NCBI RefSeq assembly: GCF_009496005.1
Contig: NZ_WIBF01000013.1
Coordinates: 79,900 to 143,899 of the forward strand
From: Tritonibacter litoralis
GTDB lineage: Bacteria > Pseudomonadota > Alphaproteobacteria > Rhodobacterales > Rhodobacteraceae
Reading direction: 5' to 3'
Length of the DNA: 64,000 bases
In this document: one piece after another, positions 25,628-34,107 of the stretch
Layout of the letters: the number at the start of each line of letters is the position of its first letter
How positions within the stretch are numbered: position 1 is the stretch's first letter
The notes under the pieces: model-generated
Database searches by the model: none
What the model was told of the DNA's origin: nothing
What the model saw: only the letters and a program-made list of their open reading frames with translations
Program-made: the position numbers and the translations under genes

Positions 25628-25669
25628 GGGATTTCTATTGTTTTCCGATCAACGGAGATCGAACCGAAG

Positions 25670-25703
25670 CTTGGCGACTGGCAAAGGTTGCCAGTCGTCC
25701 AAG
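25670..25703. repeat. Long stem-loop with three-base loop
   Basis: CGACTGGCAA-AGG-TTGCCAGTCG (25675-25697), extended by CTTGG/CCAAG after one bulged base, gives a stem of about 15 bp. It lies just past the stop of the minus-strand gene ending at 25722. There is no T run. The shape (perfect stem, three-base loop) recalls the hairpins before the polymerase gene. Confidence 0.7.
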
Positions 25704-25721
25704 TCGTTCAAAGTGAACGTT

Positions 25722-26345
25722 TTATTCTATGGTGGGCACGACTTTAATGTCCGTCAGGCTGAACAGGAATGTTCGGTCTTCGAGGTCTGGCGATGAGCCA
25801 AACACTGCGGACCATGTGGTGCGGATACATTGGTTCTCAAGCATATTGCCGTATTTGAACTTTCCAGAAAACATCACGGGGTCGTTGCGTTTCATGGTCA
25901 AGATGGCAGGCCATGCATTTGGGGCAACCTCGGCTCGGACGCTGTTTCCAAAGCCGACGAAGAGTTCCACATAGATTTTGTCTCCTGCATCGGTGGCGTC
26001 TGCATCTTCAAATAACCCAACCCAATTGTGGTGCGGCGCTAAACCATGAAACACTTGGTCCCCGCACAGGGTTCCGTTGGCGTTGATGAAGGCTGTTGCT
26101 GCCGCTGCATCGTTGGCGGCGGCATCTGCTTCGGCGATAGCGCTGCCGATAATGTCCAAAAACACATGTTGGTCCGCCGGAGCATAGGCAGCCACGTATT
26201 TTTCGAATTTCTCACCTTGAACATCCGAGGTGAAAAGCCAGTAGAGGATGTAGCCGATACCCAACAAAATGATTGGTTTTTTCAACCTCCGAATAGGGCC
26301 TTTGCGTTTCTTACCTTGGTTTGCGGTCTCTGTTGTTTGTGTCAT
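25722..26345 (-). CDS. Hypothetical protein with one membrane anchor
   Basis: Protein of 207 aa. A basic N-terminal segment (GKKRKGPIRRLKKP) is followed by one hydrophobic helix (IILLGIGYILYWLF), so most of the chain should be periplasmic. The rest has no recognised domain; two Cys residues (in NGTLCGDQV and NQCIRTTW) could form a disulphide. The ATG at 26345 is preferred over a TTG at 26366. It has the same direction as the next gene upstream, 74 bases away, so the two may be co-transcribed. Confidence 0.55.
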   Translation of the reverse strand: MTQTTETANQGKKRKGPIRRLKKPIILLGIGYILYWLFTSDVQGEKFEKYVAAYAPADQHVFLDIIGSAIAEADAAANDAAAATAFINANGTLCGDQVFHGLAPHHNWVGLFEDADATDAGDKIYVELFVGFGNSVRAEVAPNAWPAILTMKRNDPVMFSGKFKYGNMLENQCIRTTWSAVFGSSPDLEDRTFLFSLTDIKVVPTIE

Positions 26346-26419
26346 ATCTGTTTCTCTGTGCTTCAAATGATGTTGGCGATTGAAAACGATTTGATGTCAC
26401 CCAGCGGTGCGTCGGGTGT

Positions 26420-27991
26420 TCAACGTTCACTGGCGACTTGATTGCGGGTGTCTGTGAGGGCAGCTTGGCAAGCTGGATGCGTGACAACGGGACTTGTATC
26501 CCGGCCATTCGCCGGAAGAGCTTCCATATGTAATGCAGATTTATTCAGCTCTTGCTGTGCGCCTTGCCAATCTATTGATTGCTCAAAAGCGTCTGTGGCT
26601 GCGCTCAAGATATCGGTGAGTGCGGTTCTGTTTTGGGGGCTTTCGAGAAACCAAGAGCCTTGCGCGTGCCAGTCTTGATTGTCGGCCTGCGACCAAAGCG
26701 AGAGATAGGTCATTGCGAAGGGTTGTGAGAGGGCTGCATATCCCCCGGTTTTGTTGAAAGCTGTCAGATTGCTGTTTTCAAGCCTATGTTGTTCCACATT
26801 GAACGTGTTGGCTGCGACATGGAATGTTACACGGCACCTGCTTTGCTGGGTCAAATCTACCGGCTTGCCGAGGTTCATGACCTCGTGAATGCCCCCACAT
26901 TCTGAGATTGGCTTTTGGGACCTAACTGCTGTTCCTTGAGGTTCTCGACAGGCTGTTTGTTCCGTCAGGTGGAATGACACCGCCGTGAAATCAAGGGCGT
27001 TTGAGATACCGTTCAGCCTGTCGATCTCTTTGGGTGACAGCGGATACACGGCAACTGTGTGCTTGCCATAGACTGCGATATTTTTATCGGGTTGCTGCGT
27101 CTCTGTGTTGAAATAGGCAAGGTCACGAAATCGCTGCCGCTCACCCCTGTATTGCAATTCTGAACCAAAAGGTTCGGCCCAAGCTTCCTGATCTTTGCAA
27201 AGGGCTTCTAAGGTGACGGTGCCGACTGGCTGCCACTGATTGTTGACATGCCTTAGTTTGAGTTGGCTCGCTGGGATGCCGATTTGCGACCAAAGACTTG
27301 GCATATTGCCCTTGGTGTTGAAAGCATCGCTACCAAGGGGATCTGTTGAAATGAATTGGTTTATCAATTTGGCGTTTCTCAGGCAGGTCCTGTAAATCGC
27401 CTGCTCGAGTGTTTGATCAGCGCTGTCGTATTGGTCGGGTTCAGGGACAGCAGCCACATTGTCTTCCCCACATCCATCACATTCTTCGCCTTCACCCCAG
27501 ATAAAGGCGCTGGCTGATCCATCGATGAAGCGACCAAGGAAGATTTGCACCTCTGAAGAGGAGGACAGATCTATCTGATGTCCCATATTGTGTTCCATCA
27601 GCCCCAGAGCTTGCCTGAGCGCATGGGCCGTATTGCGGCCCCACAGGCCATCTAACGTGCTGCCGTAGAAGTTATAGGCTGCCAGCTCGCGTTGGACCTG
27701 AATCCGATCGGCTGTGCTGAGCTGTTTGAACCCTGTTTCCAATATCGTCAGGGACCGGCTTGATACCTCCGCTTGCGTGGCTGCGAAGGTGGGTGCAGGG
27801 CCTGTAAGGGCGATGGAAGATAAGGCTATGGCTGTCTCTGCCTTCGGTAGTGACTTGTACAGGACGAGCGAGCTTTCAGGGGGCAGCGACCTAGAATGGC
27901 GATCATTGGAAGAAACTTCTGCTAGTGCGATGACGTCCGCGCTGCAAAATCTACAATCAGACAACTCTGTCTTGAATGAGCATGGGCGCAC
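26420..27991 (-). CDS. Hypothetical exported protein with a peptidoglycan-binding-like segment
   Basis: Protein of up to 523 aa. After a region that looks like a signal peptide (AIALSSIALTGPAPTFAATQ, about residues 54-73) comes FKQLSTADRIQVQRELAAYN and GSTLDGLWGRNTAHALRQAL, the pattern of a peptidoglycan-binding-like domain. A Cys-rich bit (GEECDGCGED) and a long unassigned part with several Cys residues follow. The start is uncertain: the frame opens with GTG at 27991, well before the signal-like segment, and no ATG stands directly before it, so the 5' end may be fused or rearranged. It overlaps the divergent ankyrin-type gene if both starts are right. Confidence 0.5.
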   Translation of the reverse strand: MRPCSFKTELSDCRFCSADVIALAEVSSNDRHSRSLPPESSLVLYKSLPKAETAIALSSIALTGPAPTFAATQAEVSSRSLTILETGFKQLSTADRIQVQRELAAYNFYGSTLDGLWGRNTAHALRQALGLMEHNMGHQIDLSSSSEVQIFLGRFIDGSASAFIWGEGEECDGCGEDNVAAVPEPDQYDSADQTLEQAIYRTCLRNAKLINQFISTDPLGSDAFNTKGNMPSLWSQIGIPASQLKLRHVNNQWQPVGTVTLEALCKDQEAWAEPFGSELQYRGERQRFRDLAYFNTETQQPDKNIAVYGKHTVAVYPLSPKEIDRLNGISNALDFTAVSFHLTEQTACREPQGTAVRSQKPISECGGIHEVMNLGKPVDLTQQSRCRVTFHVAANTFNVEQHRLENSNLTAFNKTGGYAALSQPFAMTYLSLWSQADNQDWHAQGSWFLESPQNRTALTDILSAATDAFEQSIDWQGAQQELNKSALHMEALPANGRDTSPVVTHPACQAALTDTRNQVASER

Positions 27992-28550
27992 TCCTTTGCA
28001 CGAAGCATCCGCTCAAGGGTTCTATTTTCTTGTTGAACTCTTGCTCGATCACGAAAGAGCCAATCAATGGCTCAACAGTGAAGACAACGACGGTCTAACA
28101 GCATACGAGCACGCCCAATTGGCGCTATCTGAGACAATGCTTGCGTGTCACCCGGAAGCGGAAAATCCTTTTGTTCTTGTACCCTTCATTGTTAAGTTGC
28201 CCTATTACGAGCAGCGAAGGCCTTACCTGCGCATTCATGAGCTCCTTCTGAATGCCGGAGCAGATACTTCATTAGAGTCGGCAAGGGGACTCTGGCTTAG
28301 TCGATGCTCCCAATCAGACCAAGATGTGCGAAGAAAAGTCGAGGAGGCAGCGGACCTGTACTCGACGTTGACAGAAGTGTCGCTGGCAGTCTCACGGGAA
28401 AAGCAGCTGAAAGAAATGGAGGAAAAGGTTGAGCTATTGCGCGAGCTAACTCAGCTAATGCCTACCACGACCAGGCCGACTGCCGACGAACTTGAGCAAC
28501 AGATCAAGCAACTGTATCGCGAAGAAGGGTTCGAACCCCCACTTCGTTAA
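27930..28550 (+). CDS. Ankyrin-repeat-like protein
   Basis: Protein of about 206 aa from the ATG at 27930. An ankyrin-type motif is seen at NEHGRTPLHEASAQGFYFLV and ELLLDHERA, with a second weaker unit NSEDNDGLTAYEHAQLAL and a third near RIHELLLNAGADTSLESARG. The C-terminal third is charged and predicted coiled (KQLKEMEEKVELLRELTQLM). Ankyrin proteins mediate protein contacts; the partner is unknown. The frame stays open upstream to 27714, opposite the divergent gene, so the true start is not certain. Confidence 0.55.
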   Translation: MTSALQNLQSDNSVLNEHGRTPLHEASAQGFYFLVELLLDHERANQWLNSEDNDGLTAYEHAQLALSETMLACHPEAENPFVLVPFIVKLPYYEQRRPYLRIHELLLNAGADTSLESARGLWLSRCSQSDQDVRRKVEEAADLYSTLTEVSLAVSREKQLKEMEEKVELLRELTQLMPTTTRPTADELEQQIKQLYREEGFEPPLR

Positions 28551-28942
28551 GAGCATTGCGGAAGCCAGCTCCGAATTTCGTTGTCGCTGTGAAGCTGCCA
28601 TTCGCGCAAGCGCAGCAAAAGCTCCCTTCGCGGACTTAACCTCACATTGGGTCGGCGCTTTTTGCTAGATGTTGCGCTTGCAGCACTCTGGCATGACGTC
28701 AATGGCTGGTCAGGGCTGACTGGCGTCATCTGGCAGCATGGATCAGATGCGGGTTCGCTGCAACCTTGGAGCCGCACCGCCGCAAGTCCGGTGTGAGCCC
28801 ATTCTGACCGATGCTGCAACTTGCGCGAACGTCTGCTATCGATCATGTCTGAGCGAGATCTTGGTTAAACGCCTCAGTGTTCAAATAGGCATAGGAGTGG
28901 TAGATCAACAACTTTGGCTACCGCTCGGGCCAGCCATCAAGT
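28551..28942. other. Intergenic region without a supported gene
   Basis: Short open frames exist on both strands but their composition looks like decayed, non-coding DNA. A short palindromic piece around 28697-28731 (TGACGTCA, then GACTGGCGTCA) is present. Nothing else is recognised. Confidence 0.4.
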
Positions 28943-29896
28943 CTAACGTCGAAAGATCCCGTCGTAAGGTTCGTGGTACCAGTCAATTTTCCTGTCTGGG
29001 AAGTCACGTTGGACGCGAGCGGCAATAACTTTCATTTCATCATATAGATTAATTGCAGGTGGCAAGAACGCATCACCGACAATCTTCTCGACTAGTGCGG
29101 ACCCGGGGATCGGCGCACCTACTGCGACTGAAGCCGCCTTGGATGAATATGAGGCAATCTCTTTAGCCGATCTTAGCGATAGTACCCTACGTACTCTTGA
29201 ATTGATTTGTTCCAACAAGTGCGTCTTGTCAGCAATCGCTCCTAACTTGCCGTGTTCCTTGCTAAGCGCGTCAAACTCTATGCTACGCATCAACTCCACT
29301 AAGAGCTCTGTTCTTCTCGGGCTATGTTGCGCAATCGCCCCTAGGCTCGGTAGGGCAACACCTTCATAAGAATTTAAGCAGTTGAGTAACGCAGCTATTT
29401 TTGCCCGTGACTCAGGGTTGCGAAGTTCATTCATCGTAGACTTTAGTTGGCTGACGAACGCGTTGATGTCGAAATGAAAATGCGCCTTTGAATAAAAGGC
29501 TCCAAGGAAAAGGCTAAGGCAGTTGTGCGCATCAACGGCAGGACTAAAGAAATTCCTTGTTGCATTGCCACGAAGAAACCAACCATTACCGCGGTGATCA
29601 ATTTCTAGTTCGTCGAGTATTTCCTCAAAAAAAGCGTTTGCGACGTTCCTTCCGCGGCTAGGTGCAGAAGAAACTTCAATATATTTCTTCATTAACTCAG
29701 GAAGCGACAGGAGAGTGTTTTCTGGAAAAGACTCCTCACAAACAACGATTTTCTGCGCCCCAGAAGCAACAAGATGTTCAAGTAAATAGAGCCAAGTTGG
29801 TGGAAGTTCTACCTCATTTTTTTCTCCGCCCAAACCAACAAGAAATTCATTGGACGATAAAATCAATTGGGGCAAAACTAGCTTTCCGTTCGACAT
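28943..29896 (-). CDS. Hypothetical protein
   Basis: Protein of 317 aa that I do not recognise. It starts MSNGKLVLPQLILSSNEFLV and is soluble, with a mostly helical second half (RRTELLVELMRSIEFDALSK, then RSAKEIASYSSKAASVAVGA). A Gly/Pro-rich stretch (GAPIPGSALVEKIVG) near residue 260 could be a short membrane-active or loop segment. It is a single gene on the minus strand in accessory DNA. No function is proposed. Confidence 0.55.
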   Translation of the reverse strand: MSNGKLVLPQLILSSNEFLVGLGGEKNEVELPPTWLYLLEHLVASGAQKIVVCEESFPENTLLSLPELMKKYIEVSSAPSRGRNVANAFFEEILDELEIDHRGNGWFLRGNATRNFFSPAVDAHNCLSLFLGAFYSKAHFHFDINAFVSQLKSTMNELRNPESRAKIAALLNCLNSYEGVALPSLGAIAQHSPRRTELLVELMRSIEFDALSKEHGKLGAIADKTHLLEQINSRVRRVLSLRSAKEIASYSSKAASVAVGAPIPGSALVEKIVGDAFLPPAINLYDEMKVIAARVQRDFPDRKIDWYHEPYDGIFRR

Positions 29897-29991
29897 TGTG
29901 CTGTCCCATCTTTGTCCTCGTTACTGAAAGACTAGGTTTGCTGTCGTGGTGCAGCAACAGTTATAAACGCCTGCAATCAAATGCGGACACC

Positions 29992-30127
29992 GGTGCAGCC
30001 GCAGCGAAAGTCGGCAAAGTCCCGCTGTGCGCCACCAGTTGATCGTAATCTTTATGTCCGCATAGGGTGGGGCGTCCAACAATGGAGACGTTCGTCAGTT
30101 GGGCGGCGAATGGGTGCTGAGAGCCCA
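29992..30127. repeat. Dispersed direct repeat, copy 1
   Basis: About 136 bases containing GCAGCCGCAGCGAAAG, TTATGTCCGCATAGGG and GGGTGCTGAGAGCCCA. It aligns with 30641-30767 at roughly 80% identity by eye, in the same orientation, and the two copies frame a small membrane-protein gene. It fills most of the 307-base gap after the 317-aa gene. Confidence 0.75.
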
Positions 30128-30203
30128 TAAAGAAAGATGCTGCGTACTGCTCGAAGGACCGCTACAAGTGGGTAAGAACCGTTGCTGACTAGGTCTCGCA
30201 AAA

Positions 30204-30611
30204 TTGAGTATCAATCGCCTTTTGTCATTTTGGGCTAGAACAGCACCCGAAACACCTATGCAACGAGTGGGCGCGCTTTCGATGGCGCTGACCGAAGTTT
30301 TTTGCACGATAGTAATCATATTGGTGATTTTAGATGCCGCTGCAGGCACTTGGACCTTCGCGGGGGTGTTAGGAAGTGCAGTTGGTTTTGGTGTTATTCT
30401 ATCGGTGCTTCCAATTGGAATTGTCCATGGGTTGGCCTCATTCTTTCCAAGAATACTGAGGCCTTGGAGGCGAGAACCGAACGGACGTCTAGATCAGGTT
30501 AAGCTCCACTTCTCCGACAAATTGAGGGATTTATATCTTGTTCTTGGTTGGTTCGTTTCAATTGGCGCTGTCTTTCTGCTTCTATACCTAGTTGCGTTGC
30601 GCGCGCATTGA
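30204..30611 (+). CDS. Small hypothetical membrane protein
   Basis: Protein of 135 aa with three hydrophobic helices: VFCTIVIILVILDAAAG, GVLGSAVGFGVILSVLPIGI and LYLVLGWFVSIGAVFLLLYL. There is a charged loop between the second and third (ILRPWRREPNGRLDQVKLHF). It has no recognised domain. The gene lies between two copies of a dispersed repeat, so it may have been moved as a unit. Confidence 0.5.
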   Translation: MSINRLLSFWARTAPETPMQRVGALSMALTEVFCTIVIILVILDAAAGTWTFAGVLGSAVGFGVILSVLPIGIVHGLASFFPRILRPWRREPNGRLDQVKLHFSDKLRDLYLVLGWFVSIGAVFLLLYLVALRAH

Positions 30612-30640
30612 TCGCTAGGCATGGTCCAAGAGCAGCCATC

Positions 30641-30767
30641 GGCGCAGCCGCAGCGAAAGCTCACTAAGTCCGCTGTGCGTCACCAATTGATCTTAATCTG
30701 TATGTCCGCATAGGGTTGGGTGTCCATCAAAGGAGGGCTCGGCAGTTGGGCGGGTGCTGAGAGCCCA
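30641..30767. repeat. Dispersed direct repeat, copy 2
   Basis: About 127 bases matching 29992-30127 with a few small gaps (GCAGCCGCAGCGAAAG, TGTATGTCCGCATAGGG, GGTGCTGAGAGCCCA). It lies between the stop of the small membrane protein and the next gene. Confidence 0.75.
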
Positions 30768-30891
30768 GAGTCACCGATGCTGCGCGACACGTGAATGACT
30801 GGTTTAACGGCGGAAAAACCGGTAAACGTCATGACTATAATAGATTGAAGAAAGATTTGATAATACCCGCATGACGGTCTAGGTTCTTGGA

Positions 30892-31836
30892 ATGAATTCC
30901 AGCCCAAATCAAATAATGTCGTTTTGGCAACGGTTTTTCCATGGCGGTTTCTCGCTCGTCATCTTCCTGCTCTCAATTATTTATTTTGTATACAAGGGAG
31001 TGTTAGGGGGGCTTACGTCGTCCTATCACCCGCATTCTGATGTCGCCCATTATCTCCCCTATTTTTTGGGGTCGGGTCTTGCCATGGTTGTTGCTTTCGG
31101 GTTTGTGGCAACGCGTCATTTGGTCAAAGCCAGACAAATCAGTCCACTGCGGTTTGTTGCCGAGTTGGGGATCTGTTTTCTGATCTGGCCCGCGCTTTTT
31201 GAAGCTGCCAAATTGGTTGTTCCCGCTCCGGACCTGATCGTTTTGAACTTCAATAACGAAGGCTATGCCATTCCCCGGCACTATGCACCGCAGGTTGCCT
31301 ACAGAAGCGATGTTGACCCGCCGGAAGAGCTGGGGCTTTCACTGACCATATGCTTTCAAACCGGTAGGGCCTTTTATTCCGGGCGTTGCAAACATGTAAA
31401 AGGAACGCCGCGGCAAGTCGCTTTGCGACTTTCCCATCGTCCGATAACCAGCAATTGGTACGTAAGACGTACCCTCGAAAGAATGAGCAATATCACATTC
31501 GAAGGCGAAACAATCGGCCCGATCCGGGAAAAGTACTGGATGAAGATCGATCCGAGGCAAGGGTTGCATGGTTACAAACTCCATCAGCGAGAATTCTACA
31601 CAGACGAGAATGCGAGGTTGCAAGTCTGGCGTGAATGCCGTTGGAACTGGTGCACTGTCATTGCCAATCGAGAACAAGGACATGTTCGTTTAGATACTGA
31701 AAATGTGCCGTTTGACCTGCAGGCCATACGGAAAAGACAGCGCGAAGTCGAAGCCCTTCTCGAAGGTTGGCGCTGCGCCTCTATCAATTGCCAAGAGGTC
31801 GACCCAGACCGGATTGTTCGACCACGGCAACATTAA
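30892..31836 (+). CDS. Hypothetical protein with N-terminal membrane helices
   Basis: Protein of 314 aa. The first 110 residues hold three helices (GFSLVIFLLSIIYFVYKGVL, YLPYFLGSGLAMVVAFGFVA and FVAELGICFLIWPALFEAAK). The remaining 200 residues are soluble and carry pairs of Cys (ICFQTGRAFYSGRCKHVKG, WRECRWNWCTVI and GWRCASINCQEV) that suggest disulphides outside the cytoplasm. It has no recognised family. It is a single gene on the plus strand. Confidence 0.55.
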   Translation: MNSSPNQIMSFWQRFFHGGFSLVIFLLSIIYFVYKGVLGGLTSSYHPHSDVAHYLPYFLGSGLAMVVAFGFVATRHLVKARQISPLRFVAELGICFLIWPALFEAAKLVVPAPDLIVLNFNNEGYAIPRHYAPQVAYRSDVDPPEELGLSLTICFQTGRAFYSGRCKHVKGTPRQVALRLSHRPITSNWYVRRTLERMSNITFEGETIGPIREKYWMKIDPRQGLHGYKLHQREFYTDENARLQVWRECRWNWCTVIANREQGHVRLDTENVPFDLQAIRKRQREVEALLEGWRCASINCQEVDPDRIVRPRQH

Positions 31837-32119
31837 ACCGCCGGTTCCCGAAGTGGCCATTTTGAACTTTGAAACGCACTAAACACACTGATCCGGTGTC
31901 ACAGGTGGCGACGGTTAAAAAGAAGACCTTAGCGCAGTTGCAGCGAATTAGCGCTTTGTCCGCACCCCTTCCGTTCGATGATGGTTGGTGGCTGCACGCG
32001 CGGCGAAGGTCTGCTGTTTGCATTGCGCGTGCAGCATTGGACCGCCGCCCAGGTGGCAGATCGAAAGACTTTGCAAAGTTCACTAACTGCGCTTCGCTGA
32101 CATCGGTGCGGCTGCGGCA
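31837..32119. other. Intergenic region without a supported gene
   Basis: 283 bases between convergent genes, with fragments such as GCGCAGTTGCAGCGAA that recall the dispersed repeats to the left. Nothing else is recognised. Confidence 0.35.
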
Positions 32120-32566
32120 TCAGAAATATCCAAACCGCCGCACCGAGTGTCCGCTTCCGGGAAAACGCCCCTGACATTTTGCGTCTGCAGCGGAGTGCGT
32201 GCTGCGCTTGGTGCGAATACCGTTGAATGGCTCGCCAGACATTTGACCCAGGGCCTTGGGCCATTGTCCAGCATCCTGCTTGCAAAGGTCTGAGAGCACG
32301 CGGAACAGATCTTTGGCACGCTGAGCTGAAATCGGCTCTTTCCCGGACTTTGCTGTTTTTTGGGGGGCTTCCTCGATCAGCGAGCTGCTGGCTTCAAACG
32401 GGACAGCCCAAGGGACAGCAGTAGTCTCGCCATGACGGTTTTTGCCAACCTCAAAGCCCCGAATCTGAAAAGCCAAAGGGGCAGCTTTGCTATCGTCACG
32501 CTGTTTGTGGACATTGATGAACACAGTGCCGTCCGGCTGCGATGCATCTGCTTTGTGCAGTGTCAT
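32120..32566 (-). CDS. Hypothetical protein, possibly the C-terminal remnant of a larger protein
   Basis: Protein of 148 aa. The first part (DGTVFINVHKQRDDSKAAPL, then AFQIRGFEVG) reads like the C-terminal strand region of a larger mobile-element protein such as a primase or helicase-type ATPase, and the last part is basic and low in structure. It follows the PAAR gene by nine bases on the same strand. It may be a decayed fragment or a small T6SS-linked gene; I cannot decide. Confidence 0.35.
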   Translation of the reverse strand: MTLHKADASQPDGTVFINVHKQRDDSKAAPLAFQIRGFEVGKNRHGETTAVPWAVPFEASSSLIEEAPQKTAKSGKEPISAQRAKDLFRVLSDLCKQDAGQWPKALGQMSGEPFNGIRTKRSTHSAADAKCQGRFPGSGHSVRRFGYF

Positions 32567-32575
32567 GCCGGTACA

Positions 32576-32866
32576 CTAATCACCGATAAACACGTCTCCA
32601 GACCCGCTTGCGATGGAACCACCACAGTCGATGGCGTCGCCGACGCGGCCAGCGGGTTTGCCGTTGATGAACACGCTCCCGGATCCGGCTGAAAGTGCGC
32701 GTCCATGGGGTGGGTGTTTCGGTTTGGAATGCGGCGCGAAAGGGTCCCCTTTGCGCAGAACGGGTTTGCCATTGGCGTAGACATCTCCGCTTCCAGCCGT
32801 GGCCGGTGTGGGCGGGAAGCCATCGTGTCCAGATCCTGTATCGCCTTTGCGGCCTGCTGCGGGCAT
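32576..32866 (-). CDS. PAAR domain protein (type VI secretion spike tip)
   Basis: Protein of 96 aa made of the PAAR repeat fold: MPAAGRKGDTGSGHDGFPPT at the start, then GSGDVYANGKPVLRKGDPFA, PKHPPHGRALSAGSGSVFIN and GKPAGRVGDAIDCGGSIASG with the final GSGDVFIGD. PAAR proteins form the sharp tip on a VgrG trimer and carry effectors. It has no fused toxin domain. It is the far end of a same-strand group that starts with vgrG and holds an effector/immunity pair. Confidence 0.92.
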   Translation of the reverse strand: MPAAGRKGDTGSGHDGFPPTPATAGSGDVYANGKPVLRKGDPFAPHSKPKHPPHGRALSAGSGSVFINGKPAGRVGDAIDCGGSIASGSGDVFIGD

Positions 32867-32939
32867 ATGTGATCCTCTGAAATCGTTTTGATTTTACGCT
32901 CAGCGCCGCAAATGCAACACCGAGCGCCTGTCCTGATGT

Positions 32940-33782
32940 TTAGACCGGATTATAGTACCGGGGCCACAGCGTGTCGGGGTCTTTTTCCCACCAATAGTTC
33001 AAGAAGTGGCGTCCTTCTTTGCCCCAAGCCCAGGCCAGATCTTCGGGTTTGATACGGATCCCATTTGGGTCCAGAAGGTTGGCGGGCTGACCGCGGCAAC
33101 GTTCATCCAGGATATAGGCTGCAAGCCGTTCTGCATGTACGCGCGCCTCGCCCCAGACGTCATCGCGACCGATCTGTAAGCCAAGCGCAAATGTCCGCGA
33201 GAGAATATTTGTTTTCACCGGAAGGTAACAGAAACAATTCTTTGCGATATTCGCCTCTATGTCCCATTGATGGTAGCTCTCGGAAGATCCACCTGAATTC
33301 ACAACCTGACGCACCACCAGCATTTTTTTGTAGATGGCTTCGAGAAGCCTATCGCGAACGATCCACACCGGAACCTTGAGGCTTTCAGACCTGTCTTTAC
33401 GCTCGTTAACCATCTTGTCCATGATCGTGCTGAGGTAGGAAACCCAAAAGAAAAAGCCCTCATTCCCATCCAAAGTGTCAGAGGTGGTGTGCAACGCATC
33501 CGCCATCAGTCCAAATGCACGTGCGATATCGGGATCAAGCAAATCCGCTTTTTCCTGGGTTTCTTTCAACTTTGGTAAAAACCGATCTTCCCAAAGCGCA
33601 TCGCGTAGGGTGCGGCCCGCGTTCAGCGCCTCAAACATGAATTTCATCATCAAATAGGTGCCCTGAAAGGTCACATCCCCCTGACCTTCGTTGGCCAGTT
33701 CGATATAGGCGATACAGGTCTCAAGCGCCTCGCGCTCTGTCAGGATGGGGGCGGGGCTTATGCCATCAGGCATCATCGGCAA
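32940..33782 (-). CDS. Hypothetical protein of the T6SS cargo island
   Basis: Protein of 280 aa that I do not recognise. It is soluble, mostly helical and rich in aromatic residues: TCIAYIELANEGQGDVTFQG near the start, GNEGFFFWVSYLSTIMDKMV in the middle, and EGRHFLNYWWEKDPDTLWPR at the end. It overlaps the gene before it by 17 bases, so the two are translated together. The place between an immunity gene and PAAR suggests an extra immunity or chaperone-like protein, which is inference. Confidence 0.55.
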   Translation of the reverse strand: MPMMPDGISPAPILTEREALETCIAYIELANEGQGDVTFQGTYLMMKFMFEALNAGRTLRDALWEDRFLPKLKETQEKADLLDPDIARAFGLMADALHTTSDTLDGNEGFFFWVSYLSTIMDKMVNERKDRSESLKVPVWIVRDRLLEAIYKKMLVVRQVVNSGGSSESYHQWDIEANIAKNCFCYLPVKTNILSRTFALGLQIGRDDVWGEARVHAERLAAYILDERCRGQPANLLDPNGIRIKPEDLAWAWGKEGRHFLNYWWEKDPDTLWPRYYNPV

Positions 33783-34089
33783 TCAGCAAAGTATTGTCCT
33801 CAGTGAAATCAACGCTGTACCCCATCAGCCAGAGCTTTGTGGCAGGTTCATCATTCAGCGAGTAGCGTAAAAAGGGGGCCAGAAGGTAACGGGTGACCTC
33901 AGGAATGGTGGTCATCATGTAGACCGCTTCGTACAGGCCTAAAAGCCATCCAGGCCTTTCAAAAATAATGCCTGTTTCATCATCGCCGATCGTTGTCGTC
34001 GCTCTCAGGCATGGCAAGCATCTCGGATGCAATGCTCGCTTTGTAGTGAGATCTGGTAATTTCCAGAATTGGTTTTTTCGGACCAACAC
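33766..34089 (-). CDS. Small hypothetical protein of the T6SS cargo island
   Basis: Protein of 107 aa that starts with GTG at 34089 after a GAGG site. The N-terminal part is basic with two Cys residues (HPRCLPCLRATTT); the C-terminal part (YEAVYMMTTIPEVTRYLLAP, then FLRYSLNDEPATKLWLMGYS) is hydrophobic and helical. No family is recognised. It lies 18 bases after the previous gene and overlaps the next, so it is part of the operon. Confidence 0.45.
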   Translation of the reverse strand: MLVRKNQFWKLPDLTTKRALHPRCLPCLRATTTIGDDETGIIFERPGWLLGLYEAVYMMTTIPEVTRYLLAPFLRYSLNDEPATKLWLMGYSVDFTEDNTLLIADDA

Positions 34090-34107
34090 TGCCTCATCAT
34101 CACCAAG

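Noticed and set aside
25058..25747. Long open frame through the 8-bp repeats
   Set aside because: It overlaps the ATPase gene in another frame, its repeat part is only translated tandem repeat, and it reads through a strong terminator.
28520..28545. tRNA-like T arm (GGGTTCGAACCCCC)
   Set aside because: It lies within the end of the ankyrin-type gene and no other tRNA arms are present.
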